Part shown: piece after piece, positions 1 to 15,800 of the stretch
Layout of the letters: each line of letters starts with the position of its first letter
Position numbering within the stretch: position 1 is the first letter of the stretch
Assembly: GCF_018139145.2 (NCBI RefSeq)
Contig: NC_059500.1
Span: 18,538,101-18,602,100 of the forward strand
Origin: Gymnogyps californianus
Lineage: Eukaryota; Chordata; Aves; Accipitriformes; Cathartidae
DNA: 64,000 bases
Reading direction: 5' to 3'
Program-made: the position numbers and the translations under genes
Notes under the pieces: generated by a model
Database searches by the model: none
What the model saw: the letters and a program-made list of their open reading frames with translations, nothing else
What the model was told of the DNA's origin: nothing

Positions 1-834
1 CTTCCCCCCAAACCCCCATTCTTCCCAGGCTCAACTTCACTGCCAGCTCTTCTACCTCCTCCCCTCCAAGCATGCAGGCAGACGGGGAATGGGAATTGTA
101 GTCAGTTTGTAACACTTTGTCTCTGCTGCTCCTTCGTCCTCACACTCTTTCTCTGCTTCAGTGTGGGGTTCCTGCCACAGGATACAGTCCTTCATGAAGG
201 TCACCAATGTGGGTCCTTTCCACAGGCTGTAGCTCTTCAAGAATTGCTCCAACGTGGGTCCTTTCTACAGGGTACAGTCCTTCAGAAACGGGCTGCTCCA
301 GTATGGTTCTCCCACGGGTCACAGCTCCTGCCAGGAGCCTACTCCAGTGTGTGCTCTCCATGAGCCCATGCAGCTTCCTTCACGGCATATCCACCTGCTG
401 CAACATAGGGTCCTCCTTCACGGGCTGCAGAGAGGATATCTGCTCCACTGTGGACCTCCATGGGCTGCAGGAGGACAGCCTGCCTCACCATGATCTTCAC
501 CACGGGCTGCAGGGGAATCTCTGCTTCGGTGCCTGGAGCACCTCCTCCCCCTCCTTCTTCACTGACCTTGGTGTCTGCAGGGCTGTTTCTCTCACATATT
601 CTCAGTCCTCTCTCACAACTGTTGTGCAGCAGTTTTTACTCTTTCTTAAATATGTTTTCACAGAGGAGCTACCAATGTTGCTGATAGGCTCAGCTTTGGC
701 CAGGAGTGGCTCTGTCTTGGAGCTGGCTGGAACTGGTTCTGTCCCACATGGGCGCATCTCCTGGTGTCTTCTCACAGAAGCCACCCCTGCAGCCCCACTC
801 TGCTACCAAAACCTTGCTATGTAAATCCAATACA
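1..834 (-). mobile_element. Type-B ERVL-like LTR, truncated by window edge
   Basis: This is the 5' and central part (U3 side) of a minus-strand LTR; the remaining roughly 245 bp lie outside the window. Read on the minus strand it begins TGTATTGG at 834, and it aligns along its whole length with the complete copies at 38930-40075 and 52713-53857. It carries the same GC-rich internal short repeats around TGCTCCA (about 165-470). It looks more diverged than the other two copies, with many substitutions in those repeats, so it is probably the oldest of the three. The overlapping open frames here, up to 205 codons, are by-products of the repeat. Whether it is a solo LTR or part of a longer provirus cannot be told from this window. 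Confidence 0.85.
165..470. repeat. Internal minisatellite of the type-B LTR (copy 1)
   Basis: Degenerate repeats of about 45-60 bp, each with a CTGCTCCA-like core followed by GTGGGTCC-like sequence and a CACGGG-like segment. The same array sits at the same place in the other type-B LTRs, so it is part of the LTR consensus and not a local expansion. Confidence 0.7.
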
Positions 835-3800
835 CCCAGTGAAGGTGTATTTAAGAGATTTGGATCTACTTGCTGCTTATTCTTCAGCTGTTCCATTGTG
901 CTCCCACTGCTTCTGGAGTTATATTGCAAACCAGATGAAAATGATCTGGATTAAAAATGATCTTGCAATGATAGACCTATACTTCTGCTACTGTATATTG
1001 ACTTGAAAATATTTTTTCATGATGATATAACTTAGTAATTTCAAACCAATTTTACTGGGATGGATGAAGTCTAGACACAGTGGCAACATTTCCTTTTCAA
1101 AACAAACACACTAAGCACATTTCTTCTTATTTGTTGGAAAGGTTACATTGATTTTCTGTTAAACAGCTTTTTGATAAGACCACTTAGCAGAAAAATGTTT
1201 TGTAGTTCTGGACCTTCATGCTTTCAGTGACCTTGGTATTGTTGTGTTGTGTGAAGGCATCTGCTGACCTCACCTTTTTGGCAAGTGCTACCTATCAACT
1301 TAGGTCATGGCTTTAGGAATTTTGGGTCAAGTGCCTCCTGTTACTGAATTTTATGATGAATTTAATACTGTCAAATGTATTAATGCTTTCAAAATAAGGA
1401 TGTTGTTATTTAGTTTAGCTTGTAGGTACTTGGTCTTTTCTCTCTGTGTTCAGGAAGAGGGGAGAGGCAGGTTTCCTGAATTTGTCTAGGAAAAGAGGAA
1501 AACAGTGGGAGTAATGTTGTGGCCATGGTCTGGTAATGATAATATAATTAAGGATTTTCATGTTTTCTAGAAAACTATAGGAACCAGGACTTTGTAGTAA
1601 CAGAAGGTGCTCTGGTTCCCCAAATATCTGCTGGAAAAAAATGGATGTAGATAGTTCATTAAGATTTTTAAATATATGGAGTATGAGTTCTTTCTGAAGG
1701 AGAAAATTTCTGGAAGAGAAACTGTTTTAACATGAGGAAAAAGAAAATTCAGAAAATCTAAAAATGGAAGATATGAACAGTTTCACACTGTTTCCTGTTT
1801 TCTCCAGGAAAAAAAAGAGGTTGTGAGAGCTGTAGAATAAGGATTAAAGATTTAAAAATAATGACCTGTTGAGTAGGGTCTCATGAAAAGTAAAACCAAA
1901 CTGTAGAGCTGTTGGGAGAACAATCTGCTACAGAAGATTAATTTAAATGCCCAACAGCAATTCTGAAATCTCCTTTTTTTTAAGCTACAGGGGAAACATA
2001 AAAAAGCACTTGTGAATACACCACAACATCTTTATTCAACTGAATTTCAGAAATAACAACAGCAAGGGAAACATATGCCCATAGATGAGTTTAAGGAATG
2101 CATATGAGTATAAAAGCAGGAAGGTAAGATATAATGACTGTTATGAAGAAATAGAAAAAGCAATGAAAAACTGCTGTAACAAGAGGGAAAAGGAAGTCAG
2201 AGGAAATTTAAAGTTAAGTGTCTAAAAGGGAAGAAAAGCAAATTCTTGCTGATCCAAACATACAGGAATAATAAATGCCTTCCTTTCTTTAAATTGTTTT
2301 ACAAAAATGGCAAATATTAAGTATATAATTAACTAAAATAATGATAAAGAAAGAGATAGTACTGTTTAGAGTAAGGGAAATTAGGCTCAAGAACATGTAG
2401 AAAAGTCAAAGGTGCTCCACTGGTGGCCTATGATGAAATTCCTGTTAAGGTACTGGAATAAGATAGGGGCAGTTCTTCAGAAAAATAGATCTACCAGCAC
2501 AGAACCAATAACTGAAAAGACTCTGATACAAATTACTGAAGAAGCAATTTTTTAATGTCTGGCAAGTCTTAAAAAAATCCACAGATGTGTTGTCATAAAT
2601 GGATTTCCTTAAACCTTTCTTTAACAGGACAGGAGGCTTAACAAACAAGTAGAAAGAGTCGTTTTGAAACAACGTACATGAACCTTTTGAAAATTATTAG
2701 GGAAAAAGAAGTGTAGCCTAGAGAAGCAATATGAAGAAAAATTGCTTTTAGGGAATGAATGAGTCTTACTTGAATTGTGGTTGGGGGAATTCCAAATGGG
2801 GACCTCAGCCTGCTCCTAATTCCATTGGCAAATCTGATGACAGAATGACGATTATAGTTTTATCAAATTTCTGTAGATGATGCAATGGTGGGAAAGTTGC
2901 AATATTTTGGAGGTAAATGTTAAAAATGAAAGATCTTGACACAGAAGCATGGCGGATCAGGCTTAAATTCAGTAGATACTTTTCCAAAAAATGAGAAATC
3001 AAATGCAAAAAATACTATAGGGGGATATCTGTGTGAATAGAATCCGAAGGCAAAATAAATATATATCAAAAGCATGATGATGCTGAAGAAGCAACAAATA
3101 TTATTTTTGAGATACAGCATTAAGAATGCTATTTAAGATACAAGAGAGAGTTCTGCTTGAAAACAAAGATATGATCTAAGTATTGGTTCAGAAGGTTTCA
3201 AACAAACTTGAAAGAGTCTAGATGAGCATAACAAGGTGTCGTATTTCAATATTTCATTCTATTTCTGTACATCTCTTGCATTTCTCTAAGTAAAAATAAA
3301 CTGACCTGTCTCTCTGAACACTTTCATACTGATATGACTGATGAATGGTAGTGGTAGTTTTAGATAATAAAAACTAGTCTATCCTAATTTATTTGGTATT
3401 CAGATTAGCAGTCATCCCTTGTCACATAAAGTTTCCACAAATGAAGGGAAATCACTTGAGTTTTAATGTACTATAAGCATTGCTACCTCTGTTTAAAATG
3501 GAAGACTTGGAAGGAAACATTTACATTTGAAAAAGACACAGCTTTCTCATTTCCCTGTAGCAGATCACAATCTCAAGCTAGGTATCATATGTAGAAAAAT
3601 CATGCATTAAAAAATGTGGGGCATTCAAAGAGAGCATTTACAGAAGCTCTGTTTTCCATGGCTTACATTATGCCTTTTTTCACATCAGGCTGTCTAATTT
3701 AAACTAACTGTTAAACTGTGCTGCCCCTTCTCGTATCATATTAGTTTTTGTACATTTACTTAGGTATTTTTTCCAGGAATTTACAAAAGATATTCTAAAA

Positions 3801-6800
3801 TTAGTTTTATCGTAAGCCATTATTGATTTTGTTTTTCTGTTTTCTTCTCTCCTTCACCCATGGCCTCTGTCTGTTTAGTTTTAATCTCTCATTTCACTCT
3901 TTATTTTACTTGTAAGTTTAGCGTAACCAATGATCTTCATAGCCTTGCTCCAGTCACATAACTGAAGTTTGGAAATTATTCCAGATGATTACTTTTGCAA
4001 AACAAAATCTTTGCTAAGTTCTTTCAACACTATAAAGAGCAAATTAGAAAGAGTGGAGTCGCTATTTCAGTTATCACCGTTTCAGCTTTTAAATAAACTG
4101 GTTTGGTATGAAACTGTACGCATCAGAAACATGAAAATACAGTTAAACAGAATGTTTTGCACATATTCCTGTTTCAGTGATCTTTTTCAGGCCATTATCT
4201 TTTGTTGCTTAGCATATCTGACAGCTTTTTTCCTATCCCTTTAATCACATGCTGTTTACTTGTCTGAGTCACAGATCTAGCTTTGTATTGCATCGCTCCT
4301 GTTCACCATGCCCCGATCAAGCCTGTTTGGTTCAGCTGCTGAAGCAAAATCAGGTTTTCTTTTTTATAATATGTACAGTCACTGGCAGTTAACTCTGTTC
4401 TGTCTGATCACTCTCTGAACTGCACTCTGATAGAGCTTTCACAGTTCTGAAAGCGCTATGAAGTCTCTTTCACTCACCAAATAACCTCTGGACTTCTCGT
4501 GCTATCCTGGGGGCCTAGGAGTCTCTACCATGCTTAAATCCCTGGGCAATGACAAAGTCAAGTTACATATGTCATGCTCTTGTCACAGATGATATCCGTG
4601 TACTGCTTTGCACCAACGTAGAAATGCTTTCAAAGCTACTGTGTCACAGTTAAAGCACAAACTATCTCATCTTTGTTAGTAAGTTTTTTATCCCACCTTT
4701 CTCACTTCTGCTATAATTGGACTGAATCAATGACAGTTGCCCTCTGCCCTCTTGAGCTTTGCAGAATAGTAGTGTTCAGCTGCCAATGAAAGACTTGGCG
4801 TGGGTTTATACAGAACTGTTCAAAACTTCTTCGAAATGATGGAAGCATGTTATGCTAGAATAAACGCCAAAACTAATACCCGTTCTCATGGTTATTAGAA
4901 GTAAGTACTGATATTGTTAAAATGCCAAGCAAGTATAATTGTTAAAATGCCAACTTAATGTGGAGAAAATTATGCCTCACGGCAATTTTGTTAGTTCAAT
5001 AGATCTGACCAGTGTTTTGTACTGGTCAATTTTAGTGCCTTTTGTGCCTGTTTTCAGAAAGAGATAAGCTCCACAATTCAGTAATAAGGTATTATTATCT
5101 GTAGAAGACAAATGCTGTGTTGCACGTTAGAATTCAAAGAAACAGTTTTCTAGAAGTCATACAAATCCTTTAACAGTCATACAAATACATTAATACTTTG
5201 TCCAATGATCATACTCTGTTGTCCAAATATACCTTGTGACTTTTCTGGCCACCACTATGCAATAGGGTTCATTCTGAATACTGTGTATTCAGAAAAATTT
5301 TGCAATGAATCCTTAGTGCTAAACAAAACTCCCCAAACAGAGCTCAGAGAATAGATGTGAAGAGAAAATTCATCTGACTGATGAATCTAAACTGAGAAAA
5401 TTAGATGTTCCACAAAACAGAAGGAAAAAATAAAAGATCTTCCACTGAGTACTTTAATAAATTGCCTAGAAAAGAGAGTGCTAGAAGGCCAGCAGAGGTG
5501 ACCTAAAGGAATGTGTCTGCCTCCCCTCTATTGGTGATGCTCACAAGTTGATGAGCGTGCTTTTGCAGTTGGAGCAGGTTAGTTCCTGCAGCAGGAACAA
5601 CCCTCCAGCAACCTAGTTACTGCAGACGTAAAACCACTTGTTTGGTTAAATGAGTGCACTGTGGTTAGTAGCAAATACAGGATTATGAAAAAGAGTCTCT
5701 GCAAGCAATAAAGTGCAATAAAAATAAAATAAAAATAGCAATAAAAACTGGCCCTTTTAATAAAATTTTTATTGTGGTAACAACTTTTATAATTTAGATA
5801 CATAATTTATGAGAAAGTATTGAAAATATCTATATTAAACTTGCTGGTAAACAACACCACTGTGGTCTCATTGTCAAATGCCACTTCTTTCTTTCTGGAT
5901 CCTGCATGTTTTACTTGTACTTCAGTTTTTAAAAAGACTCCGCTACTCTACCGGCATGCTGGACAGTTTAATTTAAAACTCTCTTCTTCACTATTTGTTT
6001 TTTGTGGGTAACTCCTGGTACTGCAAAAAGTAACAATCTGTTATTTTGCTCTTTTAATATCTGGCATATAAACTAATGTTAACATTCTGCTGCTTGTTAC
6101 CATGCAAATAATATGAATGACAAACAGATGATGAAATAGTTAAAAGGAAATTAAATTATAGAAGTGATAAGTTTTATCTGTTTTAGAGCCAGGTATCACC
6201 ATCTTTCATGGTCCCTTTTTTGGGCTTACAGTAAATTTAAAATCAAAATGCAAGAAATCTGTGTTTACACTGTAGCTATGGGAAAGGATAATGTTGAAAG
6301 GCATTTGGAGACCCACGAACATACACAAAATACATACAGAATAATTTATGCTAGTTAAATAAGAGTCAGTTATGATACTTTTCTTGTCTGTGTAGTCTTT
6401 ATGTGTATACTTTATTTTAGTAAATTTATATAAGGATTATATCAATTATTTGCTCACAAAGTGAATAGCATTCCATATAAACACCTCTATACAGACAGCC
6501 TTTGCAGTGATCTTCTGGGAGATAGTCTTTGGCAATGTTCATAGTCTGTAAACTAAAAAGGACACAATATAGCCAAAGAAAATTTGTTTTAAATTAATAG
6601 CTGTCAAGGTACCATAAGCTACAGGTATGTACTTTGTGGTGGACCATGATTTTCGAAAATGTAGGTAGGTACCCTATGTAGCGTAGGACATATGCATATT
6701 TTATGTCATTAATAAATTTTGAAGCCAGTGAGTTAGGCATCTCAGAATGCATGCTTATGAATGGTAATACATTCTATGCAACACTAACTATTCTATTTTA

Positions 6801-9800
6801 TTCTTTCAAATACTATTTGCTCTAATCATCTTAAGTCTCATTTCCAGAAAAAAATAATCAGAACATTACTTAACTTTAAATTGTTCAGAAACAGAAAGGT
6901 GGAAGAAGTTTGCACTGTTGAAAGCCACACTGTAGTTTTACCAGCAGCAAAAATATTTGCAATCAGTACAGTATGTGTGATAGAAAAAAAGAACCTTAGA
7001 TTGATGGTTGATATTGCTACTGATGTACTTTGTGTATGTCTTACCTCAAAAAATATTTAGTATTTCCATTAAAGTGAGACAACTACCAACAAAAACATTT
7101 AAACCATTATGACATTAACAATGTGACCTTTAGTGTGGTCAAACTTTGAAAGAAAGGGAGCATTTTGCACCTTAAACTGGTGAATAATTGAAATAATGTG
7201 AAAAGAAAACATTCAATTTGCTGTTTCTTTTAGACTGATAAGCATATTGGGTATATGTTACATGCCCTCTGCATATGTTGCATACACATGACATATCTCG
7301 GTGGCAAACTGTGTCCAGATTCATCTTATTTTGATGCATGCAGGTTGACTGTATATGAGGCTGCAATAGAAGAAAACAGGACGTGGCAAAATGAAGACAA
7401 ATGGCAAACAGCTGTTTCTTCTTTTTTTGTCTCTCTGTTGTGATCTTAAAATAGATCTAATTTGTTGCTGGTAGATCAGACTTAACTGTTCCAGGTTTTT
7501 TCACTTGGTTTTTTTTCTAAATCAAATATTGAAAGCAACAAGCAATCTGGAAAAAATCAAAGACTGATTTGACAGCTGTAGCCTGGGCAAAATTCTCTAG
7601 TTGGATAATTTCACTGACACCTGCGGAGTAATGCTAGGAGACCACTTGGTGATATATGTCTTACCGGTGATTTCACTGCTGTCACAGCTGTGCTGAAATT
7701 TCCTTTTATTAGTATGACATTGAAGCTCTTGCAGGCTCTCAAAGAATACGAATGGCACATTGAGTCAGAAAGAAATATTTTTTTTTCAGCAACTGAGGAT
7801 GCCAAGATGCTAGTGATGTGATAAATACACATTAAAAAAAATACAGCCTCATTTTGGAAGCAGATTCTGACTTTAAAAATGTATTTTTAATAAAAAAAAC
7901 TGTCAAAAAGTTCTAAAGTTGAAAAAAAATTGGACAGCAGAATTAACACGGGTGACTGTCAGAAAACAATAACATTCTTACAAGGATGTACCTATGCAAG
8001 GAGCAGTCTGAGCTAAGTATTAAGAAACTGCAATGAGTTTTGGGTGCTCTTGAGATACCTCTGTAAATCCTACCTCCACAGTACGACATACTCTGAACAA
8101 AATCTTGAAAGGGATTTTGACTAGGTTGAGATAAAATTAACAGCATTTAGAAATTCAAGGAACAATTCCACTCTAACATTGTGGTTTCCATTTTTATTGT
8201 ATCATAATAATTTCTCAGTAAAGGACCCGCTACCTCCTGGGACAGTAAAAGTCAGGAAACTGAAAATCAAAAAGAGGGTTTTCTTCCTTTATTTTATGCA
8301 CTGAAGTAGGCAGCAGACCAATTTGCACCTTCAAAAACAGTAGCACAAATGTTTCAGTAAACCTGATAAGGACAAGCAACATGTATTTCTTTGTGCTTGA
8401 TGAAGAAGTGTCATTGTGAAAATGATGGCAGAGCCTCAGGATTTTGACAGTGAAAGTGTTAGGTGAAAAAAATTCCCCTTGTAACAAGAAAAATAAGTGA
8501 ACAACCTTGGCTTCAAAATAAAAAAAATGTAGAAAATACTCGCTGTTATGTTTCTTTTCCCCCCCTCTCCTTTATACTAGGAGTTTGTAGCATAATGTGG
8601 TAGTCTGTAAGTTTTTAGTTTTATCAGTGCTAAGAAATTTTATTCTCATTTTGACAAATGCTGCTCTAGCCCTGGTAACCACCTTTACTAAAAGCCTAGC
8701 ACATGGGGATCAGGATAAAGCAGATGTGTGGGATCTGAAACTATATCAGAATCAGCAAGGAAATGAAAACTTTCTTGCTCAGTTCCAGATTATTACAGAG
8801 ACAGATGCTGCTGTGGAGGAGTGGGGGGAAAGGGCTAGTGTAAGTGATTAAAGAAACATTTCATTTATTAGGACCAGCATAAAGTATCCAATGAGCATGG
8901 AAGTTTTAGCCCCAGATGATAAAGCCTGGCAAAATTCTAAACAGTTATAAAGAAATTGTTTTAAAAAATATAACTATTAATAACAGCAGGAATAAAGGTC
9001 ACAGCAATAGACAAGTAATGTTTTAAAGTCAGCCCTAAGCCATCACATACTTTCTTATCACATTTGGAGAAATAAAAAAATATGAAAATTTGGCAATTAC
9101 AGAAACAGCTAGGTCAGGCCTTATGGATGTGTTAATCTGGTGTTTTTAGAAAATTCACTGAATTTCAAATGCCACGATTTAAGAATTTTTTGGGGGGGAT
9201 GGTCCTTTTCCTTCTCTTCATATTAATTGTCTTGGAGCTCAAACTGTCTAATTTAAAAGTGTGGCAAAATAATTATTAACCACTAAATCTTTTAAAATTC
9301 CAGATGATCAGTTTCTGCCAAGCATTAAAACACATGGCTTTATTTACTTCACTTATATTTCTGAAGAACACTATATGAAGGTCTTTTTGCAGTTGTTGCT
9401 AGATATCCCACTACAGAAGTGCACCCTCTAGCCCTGATGTATAGTTTTAGTAAGAGAGTCTATAGTTCAAGTTAAAAGGGTTTTGATTTTCCTCCTCATA
9501 AATATTACCCAGATTCCTGCCTTTGCTTAGCAGACTCAGAAACTGTTTCTTAGTCGATGCAGGTAATGTCAGTAAACTGTTAAGAAAACACTTGGCTATA
9601 CTTCAGTAACAGTAGCAAATGAATAGAAGAGAAGAGGTATATCGTGTACGGACTACATTTTGCAAATTACTTTCCAAAATATCACTAAAGGTGGTTTGCA
9701 TAACTTATTCCATCAGAATTGCCACACCATGCATCACCACAAAGCCTGTGCTAAGTTGAATTATGCATTTTAAAGTATTAGAGAATCTCTTACAGGATTT

Positions 9801-12800
9801 ATTTCCTATTCTTTTTTCCACAGTTAATGTTTCCGTTAAAAGAGCATGCTCTAGAACAAATACTAAAGTAATTTCTACAAGTTTATTCCTGAAAATATCT
9901 ATAATCTCCATAGAAACCCAGTGAAAAAAAAATTTAAAGTTACAGATATGAAATTTATTTTTTTCAGTAGTGAAAAGAGGTCAGAAATTGAACTTAGAAT
10001 GAACAGATATGGCTATGTCACTTTTTTTGCAATTTTTCAAAAGGTGCTGTGGAAAAAGGAAGATCTTTTTGAAAGAGCTCTGGTTTTGGGCATCTTGTTA
10101 TTGGGAGAGATTCATGTAGCTGTATAATACTTTATCTTTGCCTGGTCCTTTGGCTTTTTAATTTACTTACACTCACATAATTTTATTGTGAATAGCTTTA
10201 ACAGATTTAGTATTCCAGGCCAGCAACAAATAAATAAATGAAAGTATAATTTTGCATAAAATTTCAAAGAATGGAATTAGTCAAGTATTTTTTATTATCT
10301 CTTATCACACTAGCGTGTCTGTTTCAGGCCTTTTCTCTCAATCTGGACTCAAAGGCTACGTCTGATTAAGCAGGATGAAGGAATGATCTGGCGCAACAGC
10401 CCTGGCTTAAGTATTGCCATTTCTCACTTGTGATCTCTGGCTGCCTGCTACTGCTGTCTGTAGTGCCTTTCTAGGAGGGAGGCTAGGGAACTGATGGGAT
10501 GGGAGCATCCCGTTCCTTTCTTTCCTCCTTTTCTGTCCAGGTTCTTTTTCAGCTGTGTTAACCCTAAAGCTGTTTGACTATTAGGGTCCTGCAAAGAGTT
10601 GTACAGGAGAAGACAATAAGCATAAAAGGCAAGCATATTCTAAGCTAGGAGTGCTACCAAACATGGACCTTTACCCCGAGACTTGAGACTCAGGAAGTAG
10701 CTGCAATCTGCTTCTGTGTTTACTGAATTTGTCACATAGGTACTTGACTGTGTCTAGAGATGGAGAATGCAGACCCAGGTTTTCAAATGTCCACTAAGCT
10801 TAGGTTCTGGTCTTGAGAGAACTACTGGTTCTGTTTGCAGGTGTTAAATATTCATGGCTTTAGTCTCAGCTAGAGGCAACTTCAGTCACTGACGGCAGAA
10901 AGCAGATGGTATTGCAAGTTCGGTAGCTAAAAAAAGAGGCATAGAAAGTGAGTGAATGAATTTAAAAAAAGAGTCATGACTCACCACTTGCTATTCCTGT
11001 CAATGATGAATAAAACAGTGCCCTTGAGCTTAAGACTTGCTTTTATATTATTTTAAAAATCAGACCCCCTTGGCAGCATATATTGCCCCTTTTCATGAAA
11101 GAATGATTGTACAGTGCTGAAAACATTGACAAGAGTAACTGGTTTTCTGTTCTTTGTTTCTAATATGTATTTTAAAATATACACTAATAATACACTAAGT
11201 ATGTTTTAAAAGAAACAAATAGAAGATTGTGCCAAAGTTATTTCTTGACAATAATCTGAAAATTAAATCATACCTTCCTTGAAGTTGTCTCAAGTCTGAG
11301 AAGATAAACACTTTTTGTAATAGTACTCACATCATACCCCACAGAAATAGATTTCAGTTGCTTATGTTCATGATTCCATTGCAATATTAGAATTACACTA
11401 AAAAATGTGCTCGGAAGACCACACAACTGATATTGCTTTTGTGACAAGTTCTGAGCATCTAATTCTTCAAAGAGAAAATTAAAAATATTTTTTAATACAG
11501 TGCTGAGGCACACAACTGTAAAAATGCTTTCCTATTCTCATGTACGTGACCTCAACATAATATCTAGTCATTCTATTTGTGTTGTTGAATTTTTCCAAGA
11601 TTACTGACAAGGCTCTGAAAAACTCAAATTTACTCAAAGAAAAAAAAAAAATTTGTTTTTGTTTCCTAATCTAATTCTCAGGAAACCTATTAAAACATAC
11701 ATTAAATGATGTATCAGATTTCTTATGGGATTACTACGGATAAAAATCAAATATCAAGATGGAGGCTTTTAAGCATTAATTCCACGGAAAGCTCTTCACT
11801 GGCATTTAATTCTACACTGAGGTGTTTGAGATGTTGTGGTACTGCTAAGAATGACCAGTTAACTCTATGTTATAGTTAGTTAAGAAGGTTATTGATCTGT
11901 TTTTGAATTCCCAGAAGATGGCTACTAGATAGAGAGATTTTGAGACTGCCAGGCAATGCTTTTTTTTCTTTGTTTTTCTCCAACATCAAGTAGTGTGACA
12001 GGGTGTGATGATGCTTTGACATCTCAGGGTTTACTGTGTTCCTACATATGTAGTGATTGTGGTGGGGAACTGGAAAGATGATAGAGTATGGTACAAGGTG
12101 GGATATTAGGTAAGAAGGATCTAACCTCTCTTCTCCCAGCTGACTGAAGCTACAAAGGCCTTGGATAGTCTGAACTGCAGTTTAAATTGATTTGTCCTGG
12201 TTTTGAAGTTTGTTTTGTTTTGTTTTGGTTTTTTGAAATAAAGCAAGACCTGAGGAAAAGAGTGTACAGTGATCTGTGTCTGGGATTCATAATTTTTCTT
12301 TCCTGGTTGTTGGTTTTGCATGCTGGCCTAGAAAAATCATTCATACAAACACTTAGATAATTATTCTCAGTATTAATAAAGAATGCACATATATAAAATG
12401 ATAGTTATTTGCCTTTAAATTAATTTCTTCAATAAATTTCATAAAATACATGAAAACTTTGTGCCTTTATATAAATTTGTTCTTTTTTTTGTAAATCCTT
12501 GCAGAAATTAATATAACCTCTCCTAACCCTAGAAGTTAGGTTTAACATTGTGATCTACTAAGTAGTATGGTTTTTGGTTTTCAGAGAATGCCAGAAAACC
12601 CACTGAATTCGACAAAGACAAGGTTCTTATTGTAATTTATTACTTACTATGCTAACCAATTCCTGTCCTGAAGAACATATAATCAAACATATAATCAAAA
12701 TAAAAAATGACAATAATAAAAAAATAATTTCTTCTCATTCTGTCCAACAGAAGTCTTACAAAAGTGAAAGCACAGAGTAAACAGAGTGTCCAAAGAGCAC

Positions 12801-15800
12801 AAATTTCAAAACCGCATATTTCTTTCCCAGTGACTAAACGGGAAGCCATAAAAACAGCCAAACTGGGCCAAAACAAAGATTCATTTATCCCAGGCGCCTG
12901 TCTACAACAGTGGCCACACGGAGATGCCATAAAAGCAGGTCAGTAAGTGTCTGCAATGTACTCCAGACCTCCACTATTTTAATCTCAAAAGATTTCCTCA
13001 GCTGAATGTAGGTTCTGTCTATTTAATAATCAAATGCATATTACCTTTCCAAGAGTTCATCCAATTTCTCCTCAACTTTAGCATCCACAATATTTTTTTA
13101 CCTTGAATTACATGGCTCTTGTGTGAAGCGCAGTTGTTTTTTGTTTGTTTTGAACCTGATTGCCAGATGACATGTCTTGATTCTTATAGTTATTGTGTTG
13201 ACTGTCACTATGACCCTAGGGAGTTAAGTGGTACATGCGTAACTTTTGTTCAGCTTTGTTCAGCTATAATTAAAGGGTCCCTTTAAGTGCTTTTCATTCT
13301 ACCTTTCTTTCTTTTTTTTTTCTTCTAGTTAATGACAAGGTAAAAAATTTTAGCACAACCAAGCAAGCTGTGAAGGAAGCTGATGACTCATACAGCTGTT
13401 TTTCTGAGGAACTTAAGTGTCAAGTTTATATAATTGGAAATAAATACAACACAGGAAGTAATATTTCCTCTGACTTAAAATATCCTTCCACTATAGTTAT
13501 AGATTAAGAACATTAAAAATTTGCTTCATGATTTCAGGAGAAACATTTTAAATTTAAATATAAAAGATCAACTGTTTGTGATTTTATCAGCCTATGTACT
13601 TCCTTTTAACATGATTCTTCCAGTCTCATTACCTTCCTTTTTAAAAAGTTTTTGAAGGTAATCTTTCTTGAGTGTTGGTGACTGAGTATTACCCTCTGAG
13701 ATCCTCATAAGCTTGGGCTAATAGACAAATGAAGACCTCAGCAGTTTGTTTTATAGTCTTATGAACACACAATGTTTTTTGACATTTCAAATTGCTGGAG
13801 AAATCCACGATGCTGGAAAAATCCACAAACATTTCTCATTTCCCCTGATGTAAAAGGAGATCAACAACTTAAATGTGTGAAGGCATGGACATCTCAGCTA
13901 TTACGCTGACAGTCACTGTTGGCACCTCAGTATGACACAAATGTTGAATTGAGCCAAATTTTATTTCGATTCAATAAAAGAGATGATTCCCTTTATATAT
14001 CTTTATATTTCTGGTATCGTCTCATTTATTATCATAATATGCAGACACAATACAGTCAATGCACTATATAGACAGTGGAGGTCTTCAGTGAAATTCGATG
14101 AAATATCTTTTTTTTTTTCAGGGCTTAACAGTACACAGAACATACACAGAACCTATATAATGGAAGACTGTGAAAACTGTGATAATTTTCAGTTCCTGGA
14201 AGGGACTCATCAAAAGAATCTTGGTATAGCTTGTTAGAAAGTCCTGTGTCCCACACAAAGAGTCTTTAGTCTGGCTGTACAAAGTGTAATTGAAGCGGGT
14301 ACTGTACATTGAAATAACGAACTTCATCCTGAGATATTAGGTAGTGTTGGTATTAGCTTGCTCATCAAAGAAAAAAATGGTACTTCATTTTTCTTGACTG
14401 ATCCTTAAAAAAATGTTGGCAAAAGTTTAGTTTTCCTGTGGGAGATTTTGAATAGTTGGAAACTACATTTGACCATTAAAAACATACACCAGAAACTACT
14501 GATCAGTTCTGTTTATGTAGCTATTGACAATACAGTCATCGTTTTCCTCCTCTGCTATATTGAGAGCGCCATTTAGGTGGAAATTATACTGTTTGCGCTA
14601 AAGACTTCTTATGTCTTTCTCATTGTGTTGGAATGATCATCCATATTTTGGAACGATTATCTGTATTTCACACCATACATGAGATGATGGGAATGTGAAG
14701 GGACCCTGAAAGTTCTTTGCAAAGTACTTAGTGATTTTAGGTTTTACAGCTTTTTATTTTTCTCTTTCTGCAACCTGTGCTACTTCATGTTTACGTGATA
14801 CTGTATTTTGTGATAACAATATAAATACAGTGACACTTGCAATTTTGTTATTATTTTAGACAGTAAATTATATTTAAAAAAAACCCCCAAACATTTGGTG
14901 ACATTAGAACTTTTAACCTTATCAAATCCAGGGACAGTTTTACCATTAAATGCATACTAGCAGTATGCCATTTCCACTTGTTTTGAAAATCATGTTCTAC
15001 ATGCCTCATTTTGCTCTGTAGAATAGATAACTTGAAAAGTGAAATCTTAAAATATTCAGTACGTTTCAGACCTGTCTAGGGAAAAACTTTCATGAGTGAC
15101 AGATAGCCACAACTGTTGCATTGGCCATACATTTTGCACCACTTCTTTTCAGCAGAACACCTGAACTAGCTTTTCCCAAGAGATATCAAAGGCAATTAGG
15201 TAAGTGGCCAAAAGAACAGCTTGTGGTCTGCATACACACCATGCATACCCAGCTGAGCAATGCACAATGCTTTGATGGGTTTTTGTCTGTCTATGACAGC
15301 TCTTTTGGGATTAGAAAGCTGATAATATGATGTAAATTCAATGATTATCTGACGTATACCTGATGTTCCCTTAGGAGTACCCCACTGTGGATAATGATTT
15401 TCAGTGTTACTTATTTGTTTGCAGGAAGTTGCCAGAGAGCATCTCAAACTTATCTTCTCATTCTTTCAAAGACAAGTACAAAACTGCTGAAGATGTTCTC
15501 TAACGGACATGCTTTTCATTGATATTCTTAATTGCCATTCACAATCCAACACACAAGCTACGCGCAGTCTTTATATAAAGCTCTATTTAGTCTTCTTGCA
15601 TGATATTGAGTGATATTGTTACCCTGGGCTCAGTCATGAAAATAAATATATCTATACTTTGCCTTTAGTTTTTATTTATCATAAGCATCTGCTAGAGTCA
15701 ATACTTTTTTATTGTTAGAACTCAGTCTTTTACATGTCTTACTACTTCCATCTTGTATTAAGAATCTTGTCAGTAAATAGGTAAATATTATAATTTTAAA